From Massilia glaciei (GTDB taxonomy: Bacteria > Pseudomonadota > Gammaproteobacteria > Burkholderiales > Burkholderiaceae_D), in the NCBI RefSeq assembly GCF_003011895.2, contig NZ_PXWF02000063.1, positions 1-64,000 of the forward strand: a DNA stretch of 64,000 nt. The letters are read 5' to 3'. The translations under genes and the position numbers were made by a program. Positions 36,700-43,835 of this stretch are shown piece after piece. The first letter of the stretch is position 1. Each line of letters opens with the position of its first letter. The notes under the pieces were generated by a model that worked only from the letters and a program-made list of their open reading frames with translations, made no database searches and was not told the DNA's origin.

Positions 36700-38502
36700 C
36701 TACTTGAGTTTCTCGAGCGAGACGAGGAATTTCGCGCCGTCCTGGTAGCCGACCACGCGGCTGTCGGCGATCTCGCTCCCGGCGCCGTCGAACAGGATGA
36801 TGGCCGGCGGCCCGAACAGGCCGAAGCGCTTGAGCATGGCCTTGTCGGCGGCGTCGTTGGCCGTCACGTCGACCTGCAGCAGCACCGTGCCGGCGAGCCG
36901 CGCCTTGACCGCCGGCACCACGAAGGTGAATTTTTCCATCTCCTTGCACGAGACGCACCAGTCGGCGTAGAAGTCGAGCATGACCGTCTTGCCCTTGGCC
37001 GCGGCCAGCGCGGCGTCGAGATCGGCCTCGGTCTTGACGCGCGCGAAGTCGATGCCGTGCGCCGGCGCCGGCGCGCCCATCCGCGAGAGCGGCGCCAACA
37101 CGTCGCGGCTGCCGCTCGCCAGGCCCACCAGTTGCAGCGCGCCCAGCGTCGAAAACACGGCGCCCAACGCCAGTGGCTGCCATTTGCGCGGACGCATGCG
37201 CAGCAGGTAGGCGCCGTAGCCGAGCAGCAGCGCCATCCAGCCGAACATGTAGAGGGCCGGCGGAATCGCCGACACCGCCAGCCAGAGCGCCAGGCCGAGC
37301 ATGACCACGCCGAAGAAGCGTTTGACCTCGACCATCCAGGCGCCGTTCTTGGGCAGCAGGCCGGCCGAAAAGCCGAGCAGCATCAGGGGGATGCTCATGC
37401 CGACGGCGAGCGCGAACAGCGCGCTGGCGCCGACCACGACGTCGCGCGACTGGCCGATGTAGACCAGCGCGGCGGCCAGCGGCGCGGCCACGCAGGGGCC
37501 GACAATGAGGGCGGAGATGGCGCCCATCGCGAACACGCCGATCAGCTTGCCCGACGAATGGCGCCCGGAAGCGCGCACCAGCAGCGTCTGGAGCGCGCTC
37601 GGCAACTGCAGCTCGTAGAGGCCGAACATCGACAGCGACAGCGCGGCGATCAGCAGGGCCACGCCGCGCAGCACCCAGGGGTCCTGCAAGGTGGCGCCGA
37701 GGCCCTCGCCGGCCAGGCCGGCCGCCACGCCGAGCACGGTGTAGACGAGGATCATGCCGGCCGAGTAGCTGGCCGACAGCGCCAGCGCGCGCCTGCGGGT
37801 GGCGCGCGCGCCCTCGCCGACGATGATGGACGACAAAATCGGCAGCATCGGCAGCACGCACGGGGTGAAGGCCAGGCCGAGCCCGAGCAGGATGAAAGCC
37901 GGAATGATGACGAGCAGTTTGCCGCCGCCGAGCACGCCGGCGATGACGCCCAGCTCCGAGGTCGGGGCGGCGCCCGCCGGCGCGGCCCCAGTTTGCGCGG
38001 CCCCAGTTTGCGCGGCGCCGGCGGCGCCGGTGTCGAGGCTGGCGCTCGCGTCCTGCGGCGAGTAGCACAAGCCCTTGTCGGCGCAGCCCTGCGAGCTCGC
38101 GGTCAGCGTGAACCGGCCGTCCTTGGGCGCCACGGCCACCGGGACCGCGATCGTGAGGCGCCCGCGGTACATCTCGACGTCCTTGTTGAAGGTCTCGTCG
38201 AATTTGATTTCGCCCTTGGGCATGACCGGCTCGCCCAGCGTGGCGCCGGCGGCGGTGAACTTGAAGCGCTCGCGGTACATGTAGTAGCCGTCGGCGATCT
38301 CGTAGTTGACCTCGACGGTCTGGGCGTCGCGCATGCGGGCCGAGAATTTGAAGGCGTCCGCCGGATCGAGGAACTCCTCCTCGGCCAGGGCCGGGGCCGA
38401 AGCGAACAGGCAGACCAGGGCGGCCAGCAGTGCCAGCGCGAGGCCGAGCCAGCGCGCGGGAATCGATGCGCGGGCCCCTGCCTGCGGTTGTGATATAGAC
38501 AT
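36700..38502 (-). CDS. dsbD: Thiol:disulfide interchange protein DsbD
   Basis: A 600-residue inner-membrane protein that passes electrons from cytoplasmic thioredoxin to periplasmic DsbC/ResA-type partners. The signal peptide ends near residue 40. The N-terminal DsbD-alpha domain holds the Cys pair in SQGCADKGLCYSP. Eight membrane helices carry the conserved cysteines in FTPCVLPM and VGPCVAAP. The C-terminal thioredoxin-like domain has WCVSCK (Cys516, Cys519). AGGAAG precedes ATG 38502. A duplicated GAAQT linker (15-base repeat near 37985) separates the alpha and membrane domains. It probably also supplies reductant for cytochrome c maturation. Confidence 0.96.
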   Translation of the reverse strand: MSISQPQAGARASIPARWLGLALALLAALVCLFASAPALAEEEFLDPADAFKFSARMRDAQTVEVNYEIADGYYMYRERFKFTAAGATLGEPVMPKGEIKFDETFNKDVEMYRGRLTIAVPVAVAPKDGRFTLTASSQGCADKGLCYSPQDASASLDTGAAGAAQTGAAQTGAAPAGAAPTSELGVIAGVLGGGKLLVIIPAFILLGLGLAFTPCVLPMLPILSSIIVGEGARATRRRALALSASYSAGMILVYTVLGVAAGLAGEGLGATLQDPWVLRGVALLIAALSLSMFGLYELQLPSALQTLLVRASGRHSSGKLIGVFAMGAISALIVGPCVAAPLAAALVYIGQSRDVVVGASALFALAVGMSIPLMLLGFSAGLLPKNGAWMVEVKRFFGVVMLGLALWLAVSAIPPALYMFGWMALLLGYGAYLLRMRPRKWQPLALGAVFSTLGALQLVGLASGSRDVLAPLSRMGAPAPAHGIDFARVKTEADLDAALAAAKGKTVMLDFYADWCVSCKEMEKFTFVVPAVKARLAGTVLLQVDVTANDAADKAMLKRFGLFGPPAIILFDGAGSEIADSRVVGYQDGAKFLVSLEKLK

Positions 38503-38674
38503 GACTTCCTGATGGTTGGTTGGATGTGGCCGGCGCGTGGCACGCGGCGCGCAACTGGCATGGTACACCTGCGCCAAAAAGCGCGCCTGAGGCGTGGCTT
38601 AAACGCCGATGGCGCCCAAGCTCCGCGCGGCGATGTCGTCGAAGATCGTCGCCAGCACGACCGGTGCGGATGGA

Positions 38675-38760
38675 GCGGGGACGCGAGTTGGGCGTGCTCA
38701 GGAGGCCGGCAGGACGGCAACACTATTGGCGCGCAAGGTGTTGTCCTCGGTGGATGTGGA
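38675..38760 (-). repeat. Copy A of a dispersed leader-like element, upstream of dsbD
   Basis: About three quarters identical, by hand alignment, to copy B at 43515-43601. It holds a 12-codon frame (TTG 38736 to TGA 38698, LRANSVAVLPAS) after GAGGA. It lies in the 312-base gap between the TerY-P kinase gene and dsbD, about 200 bases before the dsbD ATG and on the same strand. Nothing else was seen in that gap. Confidence 0.6.
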
Positions 38761-38814
38761 TACTGCGTAAGCGTCCAACTCACCAAGTACTGGCACGATC
38801 GCGCGGAACTGAGC

Positions 38815-40428
38815 TTATGTGAACAGCCAGTCGAAAAATTTGCCCATCAGGCCTTGTTCTGGTGGATTCTGCCTGGCCGGCTGGGGGCGCTGCTGCTGCC
38901 TTGTTGGCGTAGCTTTGGCCTGGGGCGGTTGGGTATTCCCGCTACCCTGAGCTCTCCTGAGGCTGTCCAAAATGTCTTTGTTTAGTGGGGCCGAAGCCGC
39001 CGGGATCTGGCTAGCCGGCGCCGTCGTCGGACGCCCTTTTATCTTGTCCAACGCCTCGCGGTTGGTGGCGAGGGCCTGAACGCTCTTTGTCGAGGACGGG
39101 GTCAATCTGAACTTAGCCTCGACCTCAGAGATGATCGTCATCTGACCGTTGGCAGCCACGTTGATCGACAAATGGGAGTATTTGAACCGGTTGTTCGTGT
39201 AGGGTGGCTCCATAAGTCCAACCACACTGACCCATTTTCCTACATATGAGGTGTCGGGTTTGTTGGAAATAGCCGCGAATCCCTCAGACCAAATCGCGAT
39301 CTTGAATATCTTGCCTTGCCACGGGCCGAAGTTGATAAAGATGTAGGGTTGGCCGTTGCGGGCCTTGTCCAGTTTGACCTCCACGATGCGGCCAACGACC
39401 TCAACTTTGTCGCCTACGCGGTGTAGACAAAGCGCGTAGTTGTTCGCATCGAGGACGTCATAGACGCCCATGTATCCGAGCTTTGGACGGCCATCCATTG
39501 GTTTGATGGTGATTTGGAGCGTGCTGGCGGGAATATTTTTTCCTGCAAGAAAATCTTCAAGGCTGGGCGTTTTATCGAGTGGCGCCCGGCATACTGCGGC
39601 GAAGTTTTGGGCCTGCGTTGCCAGCGCTGGCTTGCGCATCAACTCGGAAAAAGCAACCGATGAAGACGGATCAATGAAGTCGCTTGCCCGGAACACAATC
39701 GCGTCGGCGTCGGAGTTTGTCTTGCCCCATAACGTGGGATCTTCGTTTAGACCTTTGAGCGCGAGCGAGAGTGCGATCAGGGAGAAACGGTCCATCGTTG
39801 GTGAGAACGGATTCTTGGCCTTCCGGTCCGGATGTTGGAAATTGATATTACCGAGTTCGGAATTACCGAGATCACGAATATCTTCAACAAACATACCATC
39901 ATAGTCGATGAGCTGGATAGCGCTGGCAGCCCCCGAAATCATAATGTTACCGGGGGACATATCCCCGTGGGCGATGCGCTCCTTTTCAAGGTAGATTGAT
40001 AGCGCAAGCAGCGAGGTAGGCAGGCTCGCTAGCGCTCCTTTGCGTCCATGGTTGTCCTCAAGGTACTCGCCGAGCGTCACGCCTGACGCCCATGCCATCT
40101 TAACAATGGGATAGGCGTGGCCATTAACGTTGATGCCTTTGGGCTCAAAGTTAAAGTTAAGAAAATACGTGGAGTTCAGCTGGGCGAGCCGCTTAGCGAT
40201 CGCTTGGTAACGCCGCTCAAGAGATTTCGATTCCCGGTGAAAGCACCGGACCGCGTATTTTTTCTGGCCAACTTTTATGGTGTACGTGAGTGCGAAGCCC
40301 CCGCTTATTGCATGCGGCACCCCAAGGCCCGTCTTTGTGACAGTACCCTTTTTAAGTTCTGGATCCGCAAGCAGATGCTGATGGGCCGAGAAGGCATTGT
40401 TGTATTGTTCAAAGGAAGGGTAAGCCAT
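38815..40428 (-). CDS. Ser/Thr protein kinase with C-terminal OB-fold-like domain (TerY-P kinase)
   Basis: 537 residues from ATG 40428, four bases after the phosphatase stop. Residues 35-270 are a protein kinase: glycine loop SGGFALTY (42-49), catalytic loop HGDMSPGN (His154, Asp156, Asn161) and Mg loop DYDG (Asp175). The usual VAIK lysine appears as Arg61 in YAVRCF, so ATP binding may be atypical. Residues about 335-430 have strand patterns of an OB fold (VEVVGRIVEV; GQPYIFINFGPWQGKIF), suggesting nucleic-acid or ligand binding. A Pro/Gln-rich linker (470-525) leads to a hydrophobic tail, GLMGKFFDWLF. It is the kinase of the vWA-PP2C-kinase triad. Confidence 0.85.
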   Translation of the reverse strand: MAYPSFEQYNNAFSAHQHLLADPELKKGTVTKTGLGVPHAISGGFALTYTIKVGQKKYAVRCFHRESKSLERRYQAIAKRLAQLNSTYFLNFNFEPKGINVNGHAYPIVKMAWASGVTLGEYLEDNHGRKGALASLPTSLLALSIYLEKERIAHGDMSPGNIMISGAASAIQLIDYDGMFVEDIRDLGNSELGNINFQHPDRKAKNPFSPTMDRFSLIALSLALKGLNEDPTLWGKTNSDADAIVFRASDFIDPSSSVAFSELMRKPALATQAQNFAAVCRAPLDKTPSLEDFLAGKNIPASTLQITIKPMDGRPKLGYMGVYDVLDANNYALCLHRVGDKVEVVGRIVEVKLDKARNGQPYIFINFGPWQGKIFKIAIWSEGFAAISNKPDTSYVGKWVSVVGLMEPPYTNNRFKYSHLSINVAANGQMTIISEVEAKFRLTPSSTKSVQALATNREALDKIKGRPTTAPASQIPAASAPLNKDILDSLRRAQGSGNTQPPQAKATPTRQQQRPQPARQNPPEQGLMGKFFDWLFT

Positions 40429-40432
40429 CAGC

Positions 40433-41164
40433 CTACTCTTCCAAGTCAAATGCTGCTATAAGAAGCGTAGAGTCATCAATGCGCATACGTCCGGCGCGCC
40501 TTTCCTCGACAACTAGAGCAACAAGCTCTTCTTCCGTTGTCAGCGCGAGTAAACGCCCCACAGCATCGTAGTTAGATTGAGTCTGCCGTAGCATCCATTC
40601 CCCTAAGGCATCGGTCACGCAAATCAGACGTGGGGACTCCAATTCGCCTAGCTCGAAATACTTCCCGTGTGTTGTCCAAAACCCCGAACTGGATATAAAA
40701 GCGTTGTGTTCGGGCAGCGTGGCGAGCAAGGTAGGATGATCCTTGAATCGCTCAGGATCGGAATACGGCCAGCTGGAAACTAGTCTTCCGCTATCGGCTA
40801 AAACTGCGAGACTGTCGCCCACGGCAAGTACCTCGACGGTTTTATTGCCTGGGATATGCTGCACGCCGAGTAGTGTCGAGAAGCTACCGCGCTCGTAGGA
40901 TGCCTGGCGCGACCATGACATTCCGGCGAAGTCATGCTGAGAAGCGTAATCAGTTAATGCGTTGTCGACCCAACCCAGTGTCACCGCGGGATCCAAGACG
41001 AATTTGTCTCCGAGAATCTGAGCCAAGACCGACGAATTGAAGGATTCGCTGGCGCCGTCACATAGTGCTAGCGTCCCTCGGTCTTCGTCAAAAGCCCAAC
41101 GGTCCTCATTGATATCGCTTCCGAGGGGATCCTTCGGGCAGGTGCCCCGGAAAAGGAGCTTCAT
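40433..41164 (-). CDS. PP2C-family protein phosphatase (TerY-P phosphatase)
   Basis: 243 residues. Metal-binding motifs of PPM/PP2C phosphatases are seen in order: NED (19-21), CDGAS (35-39), AVGDS (114-118), VTDAL (183-187) and DDST (230-233). The core is short for a PP2C but complete. ATG 41164 (MKLLFRGTCPKD) lies seven bases after the vWA stop. The longer in-frame reading to 41266 overlaps that gene and is rejected. It is expected to reverse the action of the neighbouring kinase, perhaps on the vWA protein (inference from known triads). Confidence 0.87.
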   Translation of the reverse strand: MKLLFRGTCPKDPLGSDINEDRWAFDEDRGTLALCDGASESFNSSVLAQILGDKFVLDPAVTLGWVDNALTDYASQHDFAGMSWSRQASYERGSFSTLLGVQHIPGNKTVEVLAVGDSLAVLADSGRLVSSWPYSDPERFKDHPTLLATLPEHNAFISSSGFWTTHGKYFELGELESPRLICVTDALGEWMLRQTQSNYDAVGRLLALTTEEELVALVVEERRAGRMRIDDSTLLIAAFDLEE

Positions 41165-41171
41165 TGTCTGC

Positions 41172-42005
41172 TCAGCGAAGTTGGGAAGCCCTAGTACCGA
41201 TGTCGAAGAAGTCGACGATCTCCGGAGCGTCCGCGTTGAACATGAACCCGCGCGACTCGCTGCCAACTATGTAGCCCTTCCCTTGGGCGACCGTGATGAG
41301 ATGCTCGGGTAGTTGGCTCGACATGCGAAACAGCAATTTCGCGTAATCGTCGGGGAGTCCAGTGACACTTGACGGGAAGCGGATAGTGTCCGCTCTAAGT
41401 GAGCTTACGTGGAGGTTGAGGATTAGCACAGCGCCGTCGTTCGTACGGATCTGGCTCAGGTGGGTCGCGATTTCCTCAGGGTCGCCGTCACTGGATTCGC
41501 CATCGGTCACATGAAGGATCGTCGGTGGATAGCAGTCAGGATGAGCGTCGCACCAAGCGACGAGCTCCTCGGCTGCACGGGTCAGTCCGTCGCGCATAGG
41601 CGTACCGCCGCTTGCCTTGGGCTCAAACCAAACCGGGAATTTTACGGATGTCTCCAAAACGCCACCCGCGCCGTCATCCATTTTCTTTTTCCGGTCCTCA
41701 ACCCGAACGGGATTCTGCTCAATGGCGGAAATGGGGTTAAGAACACACGCACCGAGGTTTCCAGAAAATCCGTTGCCAACGCCGTTGCCGCCGTATCCTA
41801 CAACGCCAATTTCGAAGTAATCGCGCACACCCTCAGCTTTTGTGCAGCGAATGACAAGGTCCATCACGATTTTATTGAGGGCGTCTGCGACGAACTCCGC
41901 CTTACTCCGACCTGACGCCATTTTGTCGGACATCGAACCAGACTGGTCCACTACAAAAAGAAATGCTGTAGGGTGGCTGCGGGTGATTTGCGCTTCGTAG
42001 GTCAT
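41172..42005 (-). CDS. terY: von Willebrand factor A protein (TerY-like)
   Basis: 277 residues. The MIDAS metal site is intact: DQSGS (Asp20, Ser22, Ser24), Thr135 in GGTPMRDG and Asp168 in HVTDGES. A Gly/Asn-rich loop (GYGGNGVGNGFSGN, residues 70-83) sits where TerY proteins vary. AGAAGG precedes ATG 42005. As first gene of the triad it may be the substrate or scaffold for the kinase and phosphatase. There is no signal peptide, so it acts in the cytoplasm. The gene symbol reflects family resemblance; no other ter gene is in the window. Confidence 0.85.
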   Translation of the reverse strand: MTYEAQITRSHPTAFLFVVDQSGSMSDKMASGRSKAEFVADALNKIVMDLVIRCTKAEGVRDYFEIGVVGYGGNGVGNGFSGNLGACVLNPISAIEQNPVRVEDRKKKMDDGAGGVLETSVKFPVWFEPKASGGTPMRDGLTRAAEELVAWCDAHPDCYPPTILHVTDGESSDGDPEEIATHLSQIRTNDGAVLILNLHVSSLRADTIRFPSSVTGLPDDYAKLLFRMSSQLPEHLITVAQGKGYIVGSESRGFMFNADAPEIVDFFDIGTRASQLR

Positions 42006-42085
42006 TGCCTTCTCTTTTCACTAATTTTTCGTTGTGCGTTTATTACCAATCTGCCGCAATCAATAATACCGTTACACCAATTTTC

Positions 42086-42120
42086 ATGCTTATAAGCATA
42101 CCAGAAATTAAACTTGGCAA
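42086..42120 (-). promoter_or_regulatory. Candidate promoter and palindromic operator of the TerY-P triad
   Basis: A perfect 14-base palindrome atgcttataagcat lies at 42086-42099, about 85 bases before the vWA ATG. Reading leftwards, TGGTATGCT just before it forms an extended -10 box, and TTGCCA (42120-42115) is a possible -35, though its spacing is short. The rest of the 42006-42320 gap holds no gene; a second palindrome gcgcgtacgcgc is at 42247-42258. Confidence 0.4.
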
Positions 42121-42320
42121 CTGATTTTTGGAATGAATTCGCCCACAACGACGCCCGAGCTAGAACCGTAGGAACGGTAGCCGCCTAAATATGAAGTGAC
42201 TACACATTAAAAGTTTTTACATGGCAATAAAGTCAGCCTTCACCGCGCGCGTACGCGCCGTCTAAATGTCAATGGCGCCGGGCTGCCAGCGGCCATCGGC
42301 TTGCATTTATAAAAAGGATC

Positions 42321-43388
42321 CTAGCCGCCGCGGTTTTGGCGTCCGCGCGACTGCGCCTGCCTGACCAGCACCTTCCACTTGGCGCGGTCGGCGATGCGCT
42401 CGAGCGGTGTCTGTTCGGTCCGCCTGACTTCCCTGAGCAGCTTGTGGTAGTTCAGGATCCGGTCCGGGTCGACCGCGCCGCGCACCGCGCAGCCCGGCTC
42501 GGCCTGGTGGCGGCAATCGCGGAACTGGCATTGCCGCGCGAGCGCCGCGATGTCGTCGAAGGTGGCCGCCAATGCGTCCTCGCCGGCGTCGGGCTGCCAG
42601 CCGCGCAGGCCCGGGGTGTCGATGATGCAGGCGCCGCCAGGGCAGCGGTGCAGCGAGCGCGCGGTCGTCGTATGGCGGCCCCGGCTGTCGTCCGCGCGCA
42701 CGCCGCCGGTCGCCTGCGCGCTGTTGGCCAGGGCGTTGGTCAGGGTCGATTTGCCGGCGCCCGAAGTGCCCAGCAAAATCAAGGTCTGGCCCATGCCGAG
42801 CCACGGCGCGAGCACCCGCGCGCTGTCGCCGTCCAGGGTGTTGAGGGCGAACGCCGGCACCTGCGGGCCCAGGCGCCGGCGCAATTGCGCCATGCGCGCC
42901 TCAACGTCGATGCCGATGTCGGCCTTGGTCAGCACCGCCACCGGCGCCACGCCGGCGGCGTCGGCCAGCGCGATGTAGCGCTCGAGCCGGCGCAGGTTGA
43001 AGTCGTGGTCGAGGCCCATGACCAGCAGCGCCGTGTCGACATTGCTAGCAAGCGATTGGCGCCGGCCCTCGCTGGTGCGGCGCGCGAGGTGGTTGAGCGG
43101 GGTGAGCCGCGCGCTGAGCCAGTGCACGTCGTCGCCGTCGGTGCTTAGCAGCACCCAGTCGCCGACGGCGAGCGCGGCGTCTTCGGCGGCGAGCGCCCGC
43201 AGCAGCCGGTTCAGGGGCCGCGCGTTCAGTGCGGTGGCGCCGTCGTGCACGCCGATCCAGTCGCGTTGCACTTCGCACACGCGCGCCAGCCTGCCGCCAG
43301 GCACTGCGTGGTCGAAGGTGGTCAACTGGCTGGTGATGCTGTGGTTCAGGCCGATCAGGCGGAGTGATTCAAAATTGATGTCGAGCAT
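42321..43388 (-). CDS. rsgA: Ribosome small subunit-dependent GTPase RsgA
   Basis: A 355-residue circularly permuted GTPase that acts late in 30S maturation. An N-terminal OB domain (VCEVQRDWIGVHDG...) precedes G4 (TKAD), G1 (GTSGAGKSTLTNAL) and G3 (DTPGLRG), in the permuted order G4-G1-G3. The C-terminal zinc knuckle is CQFRDCRHQAEPGC. ATG 43388 begins MLDINFESLRLIGL, as in many RsgA proteins; the longer frame to 43448 is not supported. A long leader with its own 12-codon frame lies upstream. Confidence 0.92.
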   Translation of the reverse strand: MLDINFESLRLIGLNHSITSQLTTFDHAVPGGRLARVCEVQRDWIGVHDGATALNARPLNRLLRALAAEDAALAVGDWVLLSTDGDDVHWLSARLTPLNHLARRTSEGRRQSLASNVDTALLVMGLDHDFNLRRLERYIALADAAGVAPVAVLTKADIGIDVEARMAQLRRRLGPQVPAFALNTLDGDSARVLAPWLGMGQTLILLGTSGAGKSTLTNALANSAQATGGVRADDSRGRHTTTARSLHRCPGGACIIDTPGLRGWQPDAGEDALAATFDDIAALARQCQFRDCRHQAEPGCAVRGAVDPDRILNYHKLLREVRRTEQTPLERIADRAKWKVLVRQAQSRGRQNRGG

Positions 43389-43514
43389 GGTGGTTGGATT
43401 CCCGGATTCGTTAAACCCGCGGCGCGCGCGGGCACAGCCGGCGGGCACGGGCGCGCAGGCGAGAGAAAACGGTGGTCGGCGCGCGATCAGGCGCGCATCA
43501 ACACGACAGGCTCC

Positions 43515-43601
43515 GCGGGGGCGCGGGTTGGGGCGTGATCAGGCGGCCGACAGGACGGCAATATCGATGGTGCGCATGGGGCTGCCTCCTGTGGATGTGA
43601 T
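43515..43601 (-). repeat. Copy B of a dispersed leader-like element, upstream of rsgA
   Basis: About three quarters identical to copy A (38675-38760) over some 85 bases and in the same orientation. The best-conserved parts are CACATCCAC, TTGCCGTCCTG and the stretch covering the TGA and the following CACGCCC. The two copies flank the TerY-P triad and rsgA. Confidence 0.6.
43539..43577 (-). CDS. 12-codon leader peptide-like frame upstream of rsgA
   Basis: ATG 43577 to TGA 43539 encodes MRTIDIAVLSAA. A perfect AGGAGG (43590-43585) lies seven bases before the ATG, stronger than most sites in the window, and a sigma70-type promoter is about 35 bases upstream. It ends about 150 bases before rsgA. 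Copy A has a frame of equal length (LRANSVAVLPAS). It could be a leader peptide or a chance frame in a structured RNA leader. Confidence 0.4.
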   Translation of the reverse strand: MRTIDIAVLSAA

Positions 43602-43612
43602 GTGGATTTTGC

Positions 43613-43641
43613 AGTATGCGGGCGGTGCTTGCGGGCGTCAA
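43613..43641 (-). promoter_or_regulatory. rsgA: Sigma70-type promoter of rsgA
   Basis: Reading leftwards: -35 TTGACG (43641-43636), a 17-base spacer, then -10 CATACT (43618-43613). Transcription would start near 43606 and give a leader of about 220 bases before the rsgA ATG, containing the 12-codon frame. Confidence 0.65.
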
Positions 43642-43772
43642 AATTGTGCGTAAGCCGCCGCCGTCTTGCACGGGATGGGATGCAGCCCGGAAGCATCGCG
43701 GCGCCGCTGGCAATTTCACGTTCCTTTCACAGCGCTTTGGCTACGATCGGGCGAACCCAACCAGAGGAAGCT

Positions 43773-43835
43773 ATGCATATGAATTTGGAAGAACTTTCGG
43801 TCTGCGCAACTGCCAGCGGGTGCCAACCCCGATGA
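43773..43835 (+). CDS. 20-codon upstream frame overlapping the amidohydrolase start
   Basis: ATG 43773 has GAGGAAG directly upstream and encodes MHMNLEELSVCATASGCQPR. Its TGA overlaps the ATG of the amidohydrolase (ATGA), while that gene has no ribosome-binding sequence of its own. Translation of the larger gene may therefore depend on this frame. Confidence 0.4.
   Translation: MHMNLEELSVCATASGCQPR

Larger units (their letters stand above)
38800..42320. other. Lower-GC island carrying a TerY-P phosphorylation triad
   Basis: The stretch between the dsbD leader and rsgA is visibly richer in A and T than its surroundings, which are around 70 percent GC by eye. Codon choice is relaxed (AAT, ATA, TTA, AGA and GTA appear freely). 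It contains three minus-strand genes only a few bases apart. No integrase, tRNA or insertion sequence was found at either edge. The composition and gene content point to horizontal acquisition. Confidence 0.75.

Noticed and set aside
38512..38985. A possible cutA gene upstream of dsbD
   Set aside because: cutA often precedes dsbD, but neither strand shows its conserved residues; the region holds only the leader-like element and the end of the kinase gene.
38800..42320. Integrase, tRNA or insertion sequence marking the island ends
   Set aside because: None could be found by reading both edges; transfer is suggested only by composition and gene content.
43616..43831. N-terminal extension of the amidohydrolase to 43616
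   Set aside because: The extension is basic and uncharacteristic, while the protein from 43832 begins with a proper membrane or signal segment.
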